NCBI RefSeq assembly: GCF_000235405.2
Contig: NC_017095.1
Coordinates: 310,001 to 374,000 of the forward strand
Direction: 5' to 3'
Length of the DNA: 64,000 nt
Source: Fervidobacterium pennivorans DSM 9078
Lineage (GTDB): Bacteria > Thermotogota > Thermotogae > Thermotogales > Fervidobacteriaceae
Made by a program: the position numbers and the translations under genes. The notes below the pieces were generated by a model. It saw only the letters and a list, made by a program, of their open reading frames with translations. It was not told the origin of the DNA and ran no database searches. Below, in pieces: positions 26,207 through 34,871 of the stretch; position 1 is the stretch's first letter; each line of letters starts with the position of its first letter.

Positions 26207-27328
26207 TTAGATGTGATTGTACAATTCAACCAACCATTTTACCATAAAATCAACGAGGTATGGAACAACCTCATCGTCTGGAAGGAACTGTGGGTTGTGT
26301 AATCCAACGATTTTGTTCTTAGTTCTAACACCAGCCCAAAACATTATAGATGGATATTTCATGGTGAAGAATCCAAAATCTTCACCCGTGTATTTCATCC
26401 CACAATCTATGAATTTATATGAGTTTTTATTAAGGAAATCCTTGAAAACTTCAAATAGATTCGCATTGTTGATGACAGGTGGGTAGAGGCTACCTTTTTC
26501 CAGATTGCCTCCATATTTCTCTGTCATCTTTTTCAATTTTTCGAAACTTTCCAAGACGATTTCGAGTGTTTCTCCACGGATAGAGCCTTCTATTTGCGTA
26601 AAATCTGCAACGGCATTTCGAACACTTCCACCAAATATTCTTCCAAAACCTGCCAACACCCTTTGACCTTTTGTCGCATTGTCAATAGGGTTATCATAGA
26701 ACTCAGAAAGAAACCCCACCGCTTTCTTAATAGCGTCAATACCTTTTTCTTTTTGTGCGATATGTGCTGATAATCCTTTGAATTTAGCTGTGACCTCCAT
26801 TGCGCAAGCAAATAACGTTCCATCGGTTGAAGCAAACTCCCCAAGTTCGTATTCATCTGTCACATGCAATGCCGTTGCGTATTTTACTTTGTACTTCTCC
26901 CTCATTTCATCGAGGACGTATTTCGCACCACCGATAGTCTCTTCAGCTGGTTGAAAGACAAAAACGTAATTTCCTTCGATTTTTTCTTCTAATACTTTTT
27001 TAATCACCCCGTACAATACGGACATATGGATATCATGCCCACATGCGTGCATTAAGCCTTCATTTCTCGAAGCGAATTCCCAACCTGTTTCTTCTTTTAT
27101 AGGAAGTGCATCCATATCGGCTCGATAAAGAACAGAAGGTTTCGTAGGCTCACGTTCGATAAGAACCACTAACCCTGTCTTAGCGACTTTTTCATATCTT
27201 GCTCCAAGCTTTTCCAACGCTTCAACAAGTATTCGTTGAGTGTTGTATTCGTTGAACGCGAGTTCTGGAGCCATATGAAGTCTATGCCTGAGTTCAACGG
27301 GTGAAATTACATCCGAAATTTTGGCCAT
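26207..27328 (-). CDS. M20 family amidohydrolase; candidate N-acetyldiaminopimelate deacetylase
   Basis: Metal-dependent N-acyl-amino acid deacylase. RHRLHMAPELAFNEYNT, ADMDALPIKEETG and HACGHDIHMSVLYG carry the metal-binding Cys and His residues, and FQPAEETIGGAKYV the catalytic Glu. Length 373 is very close to the N-acetyl-DAP deacetylase of Bacillus. The acetyl branch started by dapH needs such an enzyme, and no other is in the window, so this assignment is attractive; a general amidohydrolase remains possible. Start at 27328 because AAAGGAG lies at good spacing. It heads the four-gene minus-strand unit that ends at ecfT. Confidence 0.82.
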   Translation of the reverse strand: MAKISDVISPVELRHRLHMAPELAFNEYNTQRILVEALEKLGARYEKVAKTGLVVLIEREPTKPSVLYRADMDALPIKEETGWEFASRNEGLMHACGHDIHMSVLYGVIKKVLEEKIEGNYVFVFQPAEETIGGAKYVLDEMREKYKVKYATALHVTDEYELGEFASTDGTLFACAMEVTAKFKGLSAHIAQKEKGIDAIKKAVGFLSEFYDNPIDNATKGQRVLAGFGRIFGGSVRNAVADFTQIEGSIRGETLEIVLESFEKLKKMTEKYGGNLEKGSLYPPVINNANLFEVFKDFLNKNSYKFIDCGMKYTGEDFGFFTMKYPSIMFWAGVRTKNKIVGLHNPQFLPDDEVVPYLVDFMVKWLVELYNHI

Positions 27329-27403
27329 TCCCATCTCTCCTTTTAGCATTCACATTACACTGGCTTTTACTAAAATTATACCAAAATCACTGAAAACAAA
27401 AAA

Positions 27404-27423
27404 GTCCACCTTTTCAGGTGGAC
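27404..27423 (-). terminator. Terminator of the EF-hand protein gene
   Basis: On the minus strand: 7-bp stem GTCCACC/GGTGGAC, 6-base loop, then TTTTTTGTTTT. It lies between the 27489-28376 gene and the M20 operon. Confidence 0.88.
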
Positions 27424-27488
27424 GAAAGTTTTAGTAAGGTGAGGTTATGTGTACCAGCATAGAGGCATTAGGGCCGGGAATATAGATT

Positions 27489-28376
27489 TTAGACTTTGAA
27501 ATCGAACTGCCTGACTGTTCCGACATTTCCATCTTCCGTAAGATAAATGCCAGTTCGCCTTACAACGGAATCGTAGTAATCAAATGGCGTGGTTACACTT
27601 CCAAGAAATATAGCTCCGACATTTAAGTCAAGCAAACCGACAAGTTTTTCCCTCCCGTTTTCATCGGTTGTCCAAATTTTCAATTTTAAGAATTCCAAAT
27701 CATCTTCGTCTATCCAATTATCACCATCGCTATCCAACTTGGCAAGTTCAGAAAAGCCATCTTTTGTTACAGGTCCTAACAATTCTGTTGCATCGTCTAC
27801 CTTTCCATTTCCATTCTTGTCGTATACTAATATTCCTCTTCCGCCACCAATGTAGAATTTATCCACTTCTCCATCGAAATTCAAATCAAGTTCTACTAAT
27901 TGTTTTTTGCTAGTTGGAGTTTTCAAATCAAGAATTAGAGGGTCTACAACCTTTCCATAAGTCTTTTCGTAAGAATAGCTAAGCTGGAAAAGAGATAGTT
28001 GTATTGAGAAATCTATAATCCTGCCATCTTTTGTTCTCACCTGACCATTCGCTGAGAAATTCGAGTACTGAATGTTAAGTGTTTCCATCTCGCTTTCAAT
28101 CTCTGTAACGTCTTGAGCATCTTTTTTAGTTACGGAAATTTCGTACTGGGGACCCGGTAGGTAAATTTTTAGCTTTTTGCCTGTAAGTTTTTCAAGCATC
28201 ATCTTCAATATCTTTATTTTGTTCAAAGTCTTTTCATCAATTATTGATGCCTTCTCGTGCACCGTAATTTCGATAGTTGAAGGCATCCTGTATGTGCGAA
28301 TCTTCGACGAGTTTCTAACATAGTTCAAACTAAGATTTTCGGAGAAAAGTGCTACGTTGTATTCTTCTATTCTCAT
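27489..28376 (-). CDS. EF-hand-like calcium-binding protein of unknown function
   Basis: 295 residues without a signal peptide. The C-terminal half (from VDPLILDL near 150) resembles the module found at the ends of large RTX/VCBS-type surface proteins: a VYDKNGNGKVDDATELLG loop near 190-207 and KLDSDGDNWIDEDDLEFLKL near 215-234, two Ca2+-binding loops with acidic residues at the right spacing. The N-terminal half (a strand-helix region with IKILKMMLEKLTGKK) is not recognised. Such a module in a free-standing, apparently cytoplasmic protein is unusual. Monocistronic. Confidence 0.72.
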   Translation of the reverse strand: MRIEEYNVALFSENLSLNYVRNSSKIRTYRMPSTIEITVHEKASIIDEKTLNKIKILKMMLEKLTGKKLKIYLPGPQYEISVTKKDAQDVTEIESEMETLNIQYSNFSANGQVRTKDGRIIDFSIQLSLFQLSYSYEKTYGKVVDPLILDLKTPTSKKQLVELDLNFDGEVDKFYIGGGRGILVYDKNGNGKVDDATELLGPVTKDGFSELAKLDSDGDNWIDEDDLEFLKLKIWTTDENGREKLVGLLDLNVGAIFLGSVTTPFDYYDSVVRRTGIYLTEDGNVGTVRQFDFKV

Positions 28377-28498
28377 TGTGTCACCACCATTCTTTGGGCG
28401 TGACAGGTTAATTTTTTTTCTACTTATATTATCGGAACATTAAACACAAGTTGTAGAGAACATATAAACAAATCTTGGAAAAAACGCAAGTACTATTT

Positions 28499-28526
28499 TT
28501 GTTCTTCGTCAAAAGTATGGTATAAT
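28499..28526 (+). promoter_or_regulatory. Promoter of the esterase gene
   Basis: TTGTTC (28499-28504), 16 bases, TATAAT (28521-28526) preceded by TATGG, giving an extended -10. It lies 55 bases upstream of the ATG at 28581. Confidence 0.65.
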
Positions 28527-28580
28527 TTTTACAAGATAGTTTAATGAAAGCTTAACTTTAGCACTGTGGGAGGGGGGATT

Positions 28581-29759
28581 ATGAATTCAAATTTGCTAAG
28601 AGATTTCATAAAAAGAAGCTTATATTTCGTTCTATTTATGCTCTTAGGTAGTTTCACAACAATATTTGGTTTCAAAGTTACATTTGTTGTTGAGGTTCCG
28701 ACTTACACACCTTTCGACGACGAGATTTATATAGCAGGAACATTTAACAACTGGAACCCTGGGGACCCAAAGTATAGGTTGGTTAAATCGGGTGATGCTT
28801 ACACAATAACACTCGAGTTGAGTGGCCTTATAGAATACAAATTCACGCGGGGCTCCTGGGAGACAGTAGAGAAAGGTCAACGGGGTCAGGAGATACCAAA
28901 CAGAGTGCTGAACGTGGATAAAGATATGGTTGTTAATATAACTGTGAATCATTGGAGGGATTTTGTGGAAAAGCAGCAGGCAGGTTTAAGAAAAACTTAC
29001 ACAGGAAACATAAAGCTCATAAAAGATTTTTACTCCCCTGAATTAGGAAATAAAAGGGACATAATCATTTACCTTCCTCCAGACTACGAAACTTCAAATG
29101 AAAGATATCCAGTTTTGTATATGCATGACGGACAAAATATTTTTGATGCATCAACATCGTTCTCTGGAGTTGAGTGGGGAGCTGATGAGACTGCCGAAGA
29201 TTTAATAAAGAAAGGTCTGATACGCCCCATCATAATTGTTGGCATATACAACACAGGTGTGGAAAGAATGAATGAGTATTCTCCGTGGGTTGATAGTAAC
29301 TATGGTGGAGGAAAGGGGGAGTCCTATGCTAAGTTTATCGTGAATACGCTTAAGCCTTACATCGATGAGCACTTCAGAACTTTGCCAGATAGAGGAAATA
29401 CTGCGATAATGGGCTCTTCTATGGGAGGGTTGATTTCACTTTACATAGGCTTTGAATACAACGATGTTTTCTCAAAAGTTGGGGCAATGAGTCCATCTGT
29501 ATGGTTTGCAGACAGACGGTTGATTGAATACATAAAGACCGCCGAAGTGAAAGATTTTACTATGATATATATTGACATGGGGACAGCAGAAGGTTCTAAA
29601 CCAGAGGTATATTTAAATGACGCTCGTGAACTATATAAAATCTTGCTCGGTAAGCAAAACCTTGATGTCATGTATTTAGAAGATAGGGGAGCACCACATT
29701 CGGAAAGTGCATGGGCAAGAAGATTGCCTGAAGCTTTGCTGTATTTCTTTGGTAAGTAA
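28581..29759 (+). CDS. Exported esterase with N-terminal carbohydrate-binding-like domain
   Basis: Predicted secreted alpha/beta hydrolase of the putative esterase (Esterase D/Fes-like) family. After a signal sequence (LYFVLFMLLGSFTTIFG) comes an AMPK/CBM48-like immunoglobulin fold (about residues 30-115; IYIAGTFNNWNPGDPKYRL), then the hydrolase domain from about 130. The nucleophile Ser lies in GSSMGG, the acid probably in DMGTAE and the His in APHSESAW. Length 392. The ATG at 28581 has GGGAGGGGG upstream. Ig-domain esterases are known from Thermotoga (from memory). Substrate unknown: sugar ester, peptide ester or siderophore-type ester. The next gene starts after 25 bases. Confidence 0.85.
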   Translation: MNSNLLRDFIKRSLYFVLFMLLGSFTTIFGFKVTFVVEVPTYTPFDDEIYIAGTFNNWNPGDPKYRLVKSGDAYTITLELSGLIEYKFTRGSWETVEKGQRGQEIPNRVLNVDKDMVVNITVNHWRDFVEKQQAGLRKTYTGNIKLIKDFYSPELGNKRDIIIYLPPDYETSNERYPVLYMHDGQNIFDASTSFSGVEWGADETAEDLIKKGLIRPIIIVGIYNTGVERMNEYSPWVDSNYGGGKGESYAKFIVNTLKPYIDEHFRTLPDRGNTAIMGSSMGGLISLYIGFEYNDVFSKVGAMSPSVWFADRRLIEYIKTAEVKDFTMIYIDMGTAEGSKPEVYLNDARELYKILLGKQNLDVMYLEDRGAPHSESAWARRLPEALLYFFGK

Positions 29760-29784
29760 AGCATAAGAAAGAGAGGATGAGAGT

Positions 29785-30777
29785 ATGTTGAAAAGAATTC
29801 ATTTTTTGTTATTATCAATCTTTTTAACTCTTTCGAGTCTGTTGTTTCCTTGGAGTGGGCATGAGTCTTATACTTACCTGGTTGTAAAATCACTGAACCT
29901 AAATCTCGACAAGTTAGTCGAAATAAGACCTTATACGTATAAAGAAACCCGAGTTTACAACACGAAGTATTACTACACCGATGACTTTGCTGGTCAAAGA
30001 AAATTCTTTGATCCACTCAACGATGGAAAGTTTCCACCAGACCCGTCTCCCGTTGATGGAAAGCTTCCTGCATGGCAAATATTAACTATTTACGCTCAGT
30101 TCCCAGATTTTGGCATGGATGAAGAGTTGAATCTGTCACCTCTTCAGTCACTTATAGGTAACAGTCAAGGTGTTAGACATATGAGATATAAACTGGGACT
30201 TATCGAAGCATTTGAGGGTGATAAGTCGTTTTTGTATTTTGTCGATATCTCCAAAGAGGCATTTGCCAAAGGAGATGAATATTGGGGTTACAGGTTCCTT
30301 TCTTATGCTCTTCACTACATGGAAGACCTTTTTCAGCCATACCATGAAACTCCTGGCACTTTCTGGGAAGTTGTGAGAAGTCTGATGGATAAGAAAACAA
30401 AGAACCTTTTGAACAACGCTCATTACGCTTACGATAATTATTTAGTTTACTTGATTCATTATTCAAAACACAGTGAAGAAGTTCGCAAGCTGATAATAAA
30501 CACTCCGAAAAGAAGGATACCTTCCAACTACGAGGCACTTATAAACGAGGTTATGATGTACGGTTATTCAAGATTTCCTGAGGTTCACAAACATATAAAA
30601 GCTGCGATGGGAGATATTTTGATAGAACGGGTACCAACAATCGATGATTACCAAAAATTAGAAGCGGAAGGTAAACTTGACAGACTTTACAAAGTAACCA
30701 AAGAGATAATAGTTGTTATGACAGGAACAATAAAGGCTTTTCTGGAAGATTATTTAACAACCTACGCGCAAAAATAA
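29785..30777 (+). CDS. Exported zinc-dependent phospholipase C/P1-nuclease-like protein
   Basis: Secreted (signal peptide LLLSIFLTLSSLLFP), with the trinuclear-zinc fold of phospholipase C and S1/P1 nuclease. The ligands can be placed: the mature N-terminal Trp and SGHESYTYLVV just after the signal peptide, LHYMEDLFQPYHE near 177-189 and NNAHYAYDNYL near 211-221. In this fold the N-terminal Trp is itself a ligand, and here PWSGHE starts right at the expected cleavage site. Length 330. Probably co-transcribed with the esterase; together they look like extracellular ester-bond degradation. Confidence 0.78.
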   Translation: MLKRIHFLLLSIFLTLSSLLFPWSGHESYTYLVVKSLNLNLDKLVEIRPYTYKETRVYNTKYYYTDDFAGQRKFFDPLNDGKFPPDPSPVDGKLPAWQILTIYAQFPDFGMDEELNLSPLQSLIGNSQGVRHMRYKLGLIEAFEGDKSFLYFVDISKEAFAKGDEYWGYRFLSYALHYMEDLFQPYHETPGTFWEVVRSLMDKKTKNLLNNAHYAYDNYLVYLIHYSKHSEEVRKLIINTPKRRIPSNYEALINEVMMYGYSRFPEVHKHIKAAMGDILIERVPTIDDYQKLEAEGKLDRLYKVTKEIIVVMTGTIKAFLEDYLTTYAQK

Positions 30778-30890
30778 TTGAAACAACCCAGTAGTTGTAT
30801 ACAAACCATATACGGAGAATAAGATTCGATAGCTATGTTTTTGATATCTTAATGGTAAAAATACGTGAATAAAGTGATTTTTCAAAGATG

Positions 30891-30920
30891 CGTGGAGTTT
30901 TTTGGACTCCACGTTTTTTT
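30891..30920 (+). terminator. Terminator after the esterase/phospholipase-like unit
   Basis: Stem CGTGGAGT (30891-30898) with ACTCCACG (30906-30913), 7-base loop, then seven T. It is 113 bases after the stop and 60 bases before glyA. Confidence 0.9.
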
Positions 30921-30930
30921 ATTGAGAATG

Positions 30931-30936
30931 TATAAT
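30931..30936 (+). promoter_or_regulatory. Probable -10 element of glyA
   Basis: TATAAT, preceded directly by TG, lies 40 bases upstream of the glyA start and just after the preceding terminator. No good -35 is visible. Confidence 0.4.
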
Positions 30937-30976
30937 GGATAATGAATTAATGCATGGTGATATAGGAGGTGTGTGT

Positions 30977-32254
30977 ATGTGGGAACATGTTAAAGCTACT
31001 GACCCTGAGATTTATGAGGTGCTTTTAAAAGAATGGGAAAGGCAAGAGTACGGACTTGAACTTATAGCCTCCGAAAACTTTGTTTCTTTGGCTGTGATGG
31101 AAGCGATGGGTAGCGTTTTAACTAACAAGTACGCAGAAGGATATCCAAAGAAAAGATACTACGGAGGTTGTGAGTGGGTAGACGTTGCCGAAACGCTTGC
31201 AAGAGAACGTGCAAAAAAACTTTTTAATGCAAAGTACGCCAACGTTCAACCACACTCAGGTTCTCAAGCAAATATGGGAGCATACTTTGCACTTGCAGAG
31301 CCCGGTTCTGTTCTTATGGGTATGTCTCTGAGTCATGGTGGACACCTCACACATGGTGCGAGTGTAAATTTTTCAGGACAAATCTACAAGGTGGTCCAAT
31401 ACGGTGTTAATCCACAGACGGAAGTAATCGATTACGACGAAGTTAGAAGGCTTGCGTTGGAACACAGACCAAAGATAATCGTTGCAGGTGGTAGTGCTTA
31501 TTCAAGGATTATAGATTTCAAAAAATTCAGAGAAATTGCGGACGAAGTTGGAGCTTACCTTGTTGTCGATATGGCACACTTTGCAGGTCTTGTTGCCGCC
31601 GGACTTTATCCAAACCCACTTGAATATGCACACGTTGTCACGAGTACGACGCACAAGACATTGCGCGGTCCACGTGGCGGTTTGATTTTGACAAACGACG
31701 AGGAGATTTACAAAGCAATTAACAAAGCCATATTCCCTGGTATTCAAGGTGGTCCGCTAATGCATGTGATAGCTGCTAAAGCAGTTTGCTTTAAAGAAGC
31801 TCTTACTGAAGAGTTCAAAGAATACCAAAAACAAGTTGTGGCGAATGCCAAAGCGCTGGCAAAAGCATTGGAAGAAAGAGGACTTAGGATAGTATCTGGA
31901 GGAACAGATACTCACTTGATGCTCGTTGATTTGAATCCTCTCAACGTAACAGGTAAAGCTGCTGAAACAGCGCTCGGTTACTGTCATATCACGGTTAACA
32001 AGAACACAATACCAAACGAAACAAGGTCGCCATTTGTTGCCAGCGGTATAAGGCTTGGAACCCCTGCTCTGACTACACGTGGTATGAAAGAGAAAGAAAT
32101 GGAAATTATTGCAGACCTAATTGTTAAAGTTTTGAGGAACATCAAAGATGAGGAAGGCAACATCGATGAAAGTATTGTCAAAGAGGTTTCCTCACAAGTA
32201 ATCGAATTGTGTAAACAATTCCCATTATATGAAGGAAAAATAAAGCTCTCTTGA
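30977..32254 (+). CDS. glyA: Serine hydroxymethyltransferase
   Basis: PLP enzyme converting serine and tetrahydrofolate to glycine and methylene-tetrahydrofolate, the main source of one-carbon units. LIASENFVS near residue 25-33, [13 protein letters not shown] near 50-62, the PLP Lys in [14 protein letters not shown] near 223, and NKNTIPNE near 340. Length 425 is typical. The ATG at 30977 follows AGGAGGTG. It works with serA and the serine-type aminotransferase (45.8-47.9 kb) and links to folate synthesis (folP, 41.5 kb). Confidence 0.97.
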   Translation: MWEHVKATDPEIYEVLLKEWERQEYGLELIASENFVSLAVMEAMGSVLTNKYAEGYPKKRYYGGCEWVDVAETLARERAKKLFNAKYANVQPHSGSQANMGAYFALAEPGSVLMGMSLSHGGHLTHGASVNFSGQIYKVVQYGVNPQTEVIDYDEVRRLALEHRPKIIVAGGSAYSRIIDFKKFREIADEVGAYLVVDMAHFAGLVAAGLYPNPLEYAHVVTSTTHKTLRGPRGGLILTNDEEIYKAINKAIFPGIQGGPLMHVIAAKAVCFKEALTEEFKEYQKQVVANAKALAKALEERGLRIVSGGTDTHLMLVDLNPLNVTGKAAETALGYCHITVNKNTIPNETRSPFVASGIRLGTPALTTRGMKEKEMEIIADLIVKVLRNIKDEEGNIDESIVKEVSSQVIELCKQFPLYEGKIKLS

Positions 32255-32280
32255 GATTAAGTAAAATAGGAGGTGCGACG

Positions 32281-33516
32281 ATGGTTGTCAGACCGTTCAA
32301 AGCTTTGAGACCAACGAAAGAAATGATTTCAAAAATTGCTGCCAAACCATACGATGTCGTAACGGAAGAGCAGGCAAGAGAAGTTGCAAAAAACAACCCA
32401 TACACATTTTACAAGGTTTCCAGACCCGAAATAAACTTCGACCATCCTGTGGATACACACGACCCAAAGGTCCTAGAAGCTGGAAGAAAGCATCTGGAAT
32501 GGCTTATTGAAAATGGTTATATGTTTGTTGAAGATAAGCCTTGCATTTACATATATCAACAGCATTGGAGAGACCATATTCAGACAGGTTTCTTCGCCAC
32601 ATTTTCGGTGGATGAATACATCGATAACAAGATAAAGAAGCACGAGCTCACAAGAAAAGACAAGGAAGATGAGAGGGCACTACACGTTAGAGTGGTCAAA
32701 GCGCACACAGGACCAGTATTTTTGATGTACAAATCTAAGCCAGAAATCGATAATTTGATTTTCAGGCATGCAACAGGAACCCCGGAATACGATTTTACTG
32801 ATGAAACTGGAGTAAGACATATAGTTTGGGTCTTGAAAGATGAAGAGGAAATCAAAAAGATAGTTGATGCTTTTAAGAGTGTTGATGCGTTCTACATTGC
32901 CGACGGTCATCACAGAGCTGCAGCAGCGGTAAGGGCTGCGATTGATTTTAGAAACGAAAATCCAAACTACACTGGAGAAGAAGAATTTAACTTCTTCTTG
33001 GCGGCGCTCTTTCCACACAATCAGTTGAGGATACTCGATTACAACAGGGTAGTTAAGGATTTGAACGGCATGAGTGAAGATGAGTTCTTGAAAAAGGTCT
33101 CGGAAAAGTTTGAAGTTACACCAGTAGAAGGAGTTTACAAACCGGAAAAGAAACACACAATAGGTATGTATTTGTCAGGCAAGTGGTATAGATTGGAACC
33201 GAAGATTGGAACGTACGACGAAAACGATGTTATTGCTTCACTCGATGTGTCTATACTGCAAAATAACCTCCTTGCTCCAATACTTGGAATCGAGAACCCA
33301 AGAACTGACAAGAGAATAGACTTTGTCGGTGGAATTCTCGGGATTGAAGAGTTGATAAGACTTGTTGATAGTGGAGCGTTCAAAGTAGCGTTCGCTATGT
33401 ATCCTACTTCTATAGATGACCTTTTGAGAGTTTCTGATGAAGGTAAAATCATGCCTCCTAAGTCCACATGGTTCGAACCAAAATTGAAAAGTGGTATAGT
33501 GGTTCATCTGATTTAA
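32281..33516 (+). CDS. DUF1015 family protein
   Basis: Conserved protein of unknown function, about 411 residues, with the family's start VVRPFKALRPTKEMISKIAAKPYDVV, the central AHTGPVFLMYKSKP and the YIADGHHRAAAAVRA motif near 208-222. In other bacteria it often lies near serA and related genes of serine metabolism, and here it directly follows glyA (26 bases), supporting a link to serine/glycine metabolism. The ATG at 32281 follows ATAGGAGGTG. Confidence 0.9.
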   Translation: MVVRPFKALRPTKEMISKIAAKPYDVVTEEQAREVAKNNPYTFYKVSRPEINFDHPVDTHDPKVLEAGRKHLEWLIENGYMFVEDKPCIYIYQQHWRDHIQTGFFATFSVDEYIDNKIKKHELTRKDKEDERALHVRVVKAHTGPVFLMYKSKPEIDNLIFRHATGTPEYDFTDETGVRHIVWVLKDEEEIKKIVDAFKSVDAFYIADGHHRAAAAVRAAIDFRNENPNYTGEEEFNFFLAALFPHNQLRILDYNRVVKDLNGMSEDEFLKKVSEKFEVTPVEGVYKPEKKHTIGMYLSGKWYRLEPKIGTYDENDVIASLDVSILQNNLLAPILGIENPRTDKRIDFVGGILGIEELIRLVDSGAFKVAFAMYPTSIDDLLRVSDEGKIMPPKSTWFEPKLKSGIVVHLI

Positions 33517-33540
33517 GTAATGTGCTGTTAGAGTAATAGA

Positions 33541-33566
33541 AAAGGCGCCTTATTGGCGCCTTTTCT
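33541..33566. terminator. Bidirectional terminator overlapping the disA stop codon
   Basis: 9-bp perfect stem AAAGGCGCC/GGCGCCTTT with a 5-base loop, then TTCTTT on the plus strand. On the minus strand the last disA codons and its TAA form one arm and the loop, so coding sequence and terminator are merged. Confidence 0.88.
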
Positions 33567-34614
33567 TTATTTCACGTAATCTTCGCAAAATAGCTTTAGC
33601 TCGTTTATCACCAATGCCCTCTACTTTCTGCAACACACTTGGGTTGGTCTTAACCAGTCGGTCTATGGATCTGAAAGACTTTATAACATTTTGTGATATG
33701 TTCATTGGTATATGCACTTCATTTCTCAGGATTCTGTAACCTCTTGGCCTTACGATAGTGTCTGAAACTTGCTGTGAATTCACAACATCGTATCCTAATA
33801 ATTTAGCAAAAGGAACAGGCCGGTGATCGATTTTTAGCATGGTTTCGAGAATCTGTTTTGCATCATCCTCGGTAATATCCTTTTTTGAGTAATCCATGAT
33901 TATTAATGTTAGTATCTCATCTAAGTCTTTAAGAACTTCGAGTAACCTAAGTTGAGACAACCGTCCTTCAACACCCAGTTCAACGATACTGATTTCGATA
34001 CTGGATGAAATAGACTTAATTTCTATGCCTCTAATAAGTATCTCACAAACATACCCTAATGAAACGTTCCCTTCAATCTCAAGTTTGTCAAGCACTTCTA
34101 AACTTTTGTCAAAAGATTCTCTGAATCTTTCGAGAGCATTAATCGTTTGACCAACCTTTGTTAAGACAAGGTTTATATCGCCAAAAACGTACTTTTTGTC
34201 TTTATAATATAATGTCACAACGTTTCTTCGTTTTGAAATGGCTACAACCATAACCCCCAACTGTTTAGCCAATCTTTCCGCAGTTCTATGACGGGTCCCG
34301 GTTTCCGTTGTAGGAATACTTGGGTCAGGCACTATGTGAACGTTTGCTGCTAAGATTTTTGATGCGTTTTTGTCCATAACTATAGCTCCGTCCATCTTTG
34401 AAAGTTCATACAATCGCTCAGGTGAGAATGGACAGTCTAACTTGAAGCCTGATTGCAGTATACTGGAATATCTTGGGAATTCTTCTTCATCGATAAAAAC
34501 TATCAACGCCCCCAGCTGGGCATGAATGATGTCATCAAGAGCTTTTCTAAGTTTTGTGCCCGGGGATAAAAGTTTTATCTTTTCCGCAAGCTCTAGTTCA
34601 ACAATTTCAGACAA
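33550..34614 (-). CDS. disA: Diadenylate cyclase, DNA integrity scanning protein DisA
   Basis: Makes the second messenger cyclic di-AMP and scans DNA for branched lesions. The N-terminal DAC domain (to about 150) has DGAIV near 75 and the GTRHRTAERLAKQ motif near 108-120; a helical linker follows and the C-terminal helix-hairpin-helix domain ends with VEGIGDKRAKAILRRL. Length 354 is typical. TTG start preceded by GAGGGTG. The gene appears monocistronic, driven by a promoter near 34775 back to back with that of the sugar kinase. No phosphodiesterase is adjacent. Confidence 0.95.
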   Translation of the reverse strand: MSEIVELELAEKIKLLSPGTKLRKALDDIIHAQLGALIVFIDEEEFPRYSSILQSGFKLDCPFSPERLYELSKMDGAIVMDKNASKILAANVHIVPDPSIPTTETGTRHRTAERLAKQLGVMVVAISKRRNVVTLYYKDKKYVFGDINLVLTKVGQTINALERFRESFDKSLEVLDKLEIEGNVSLGYVCEILIRGIEIKSISSSIEISIVELGVEGRLSQLRLLEVLKDLDEILTLIIMDYSKKDITEDDAKQILETMLKIDHRPVPFAKLLGYDVVNSQQVSDTIVRPRGYRILRNEVHIPMNISQNVIKSFRSIDRLVKTNPSVLQKVEGIGDKRAKAILRRLREIKKRRQ

Positions 34615-34774
34615 GTTATCACACCCTCGGAAATCATTATTTTAATTGAGTATTTTAAAAAACTACCGCCTTGTGAAGCGATTTATAGTCTCTAAGGGTT
34701 TTCCAAGGCTTGATATGGTACAATTGCTCTGAGCAGTTGGATGTTTCAAAGTTGTAGTCAAAACTTCCCTTAAT

Positions 34775-34780
34775 ATTATA
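34775..34780 (-). promoter_or_regulatory. -10 element of disA
   Basis: Minus-strand TATAAT preceded by AGTG, 160 bases upstream of the disA start. It forms part of a near inverted repeat with the plus-strand TATAAT at 34802. Confidence 0.4.
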
Positions 34781-34801
34781 CACTATTACATGAGTTTGTG
34801 T

Positions 34802-34807
34802 TATAAT
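34802..34807 (+). promoter_or_regulatory. -10 element of the ROK kinase gene
   Basis: TTTGTGT-TATAAT, 65 bases upstream of the GTG start at 34872. The -35 position overlaps the divergent disA promoter and is not consensus. Confidence 0.5.
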
Positions 34808-34871
34808 GATTTAGGATTTTTGTGTTCGAATGGGTAACAAACCCATTAACTTGCCAAGGGAGGAAACGCTG

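Noticed and set aside
30778-30920. Terminator before glyA as an attenuator controlling glyA
   Set aside because: No alternative pairing or leader frame was seen, and a -10 element for glyA lies downstream of the hairpin; it is best explained as the end of the preceding unit.
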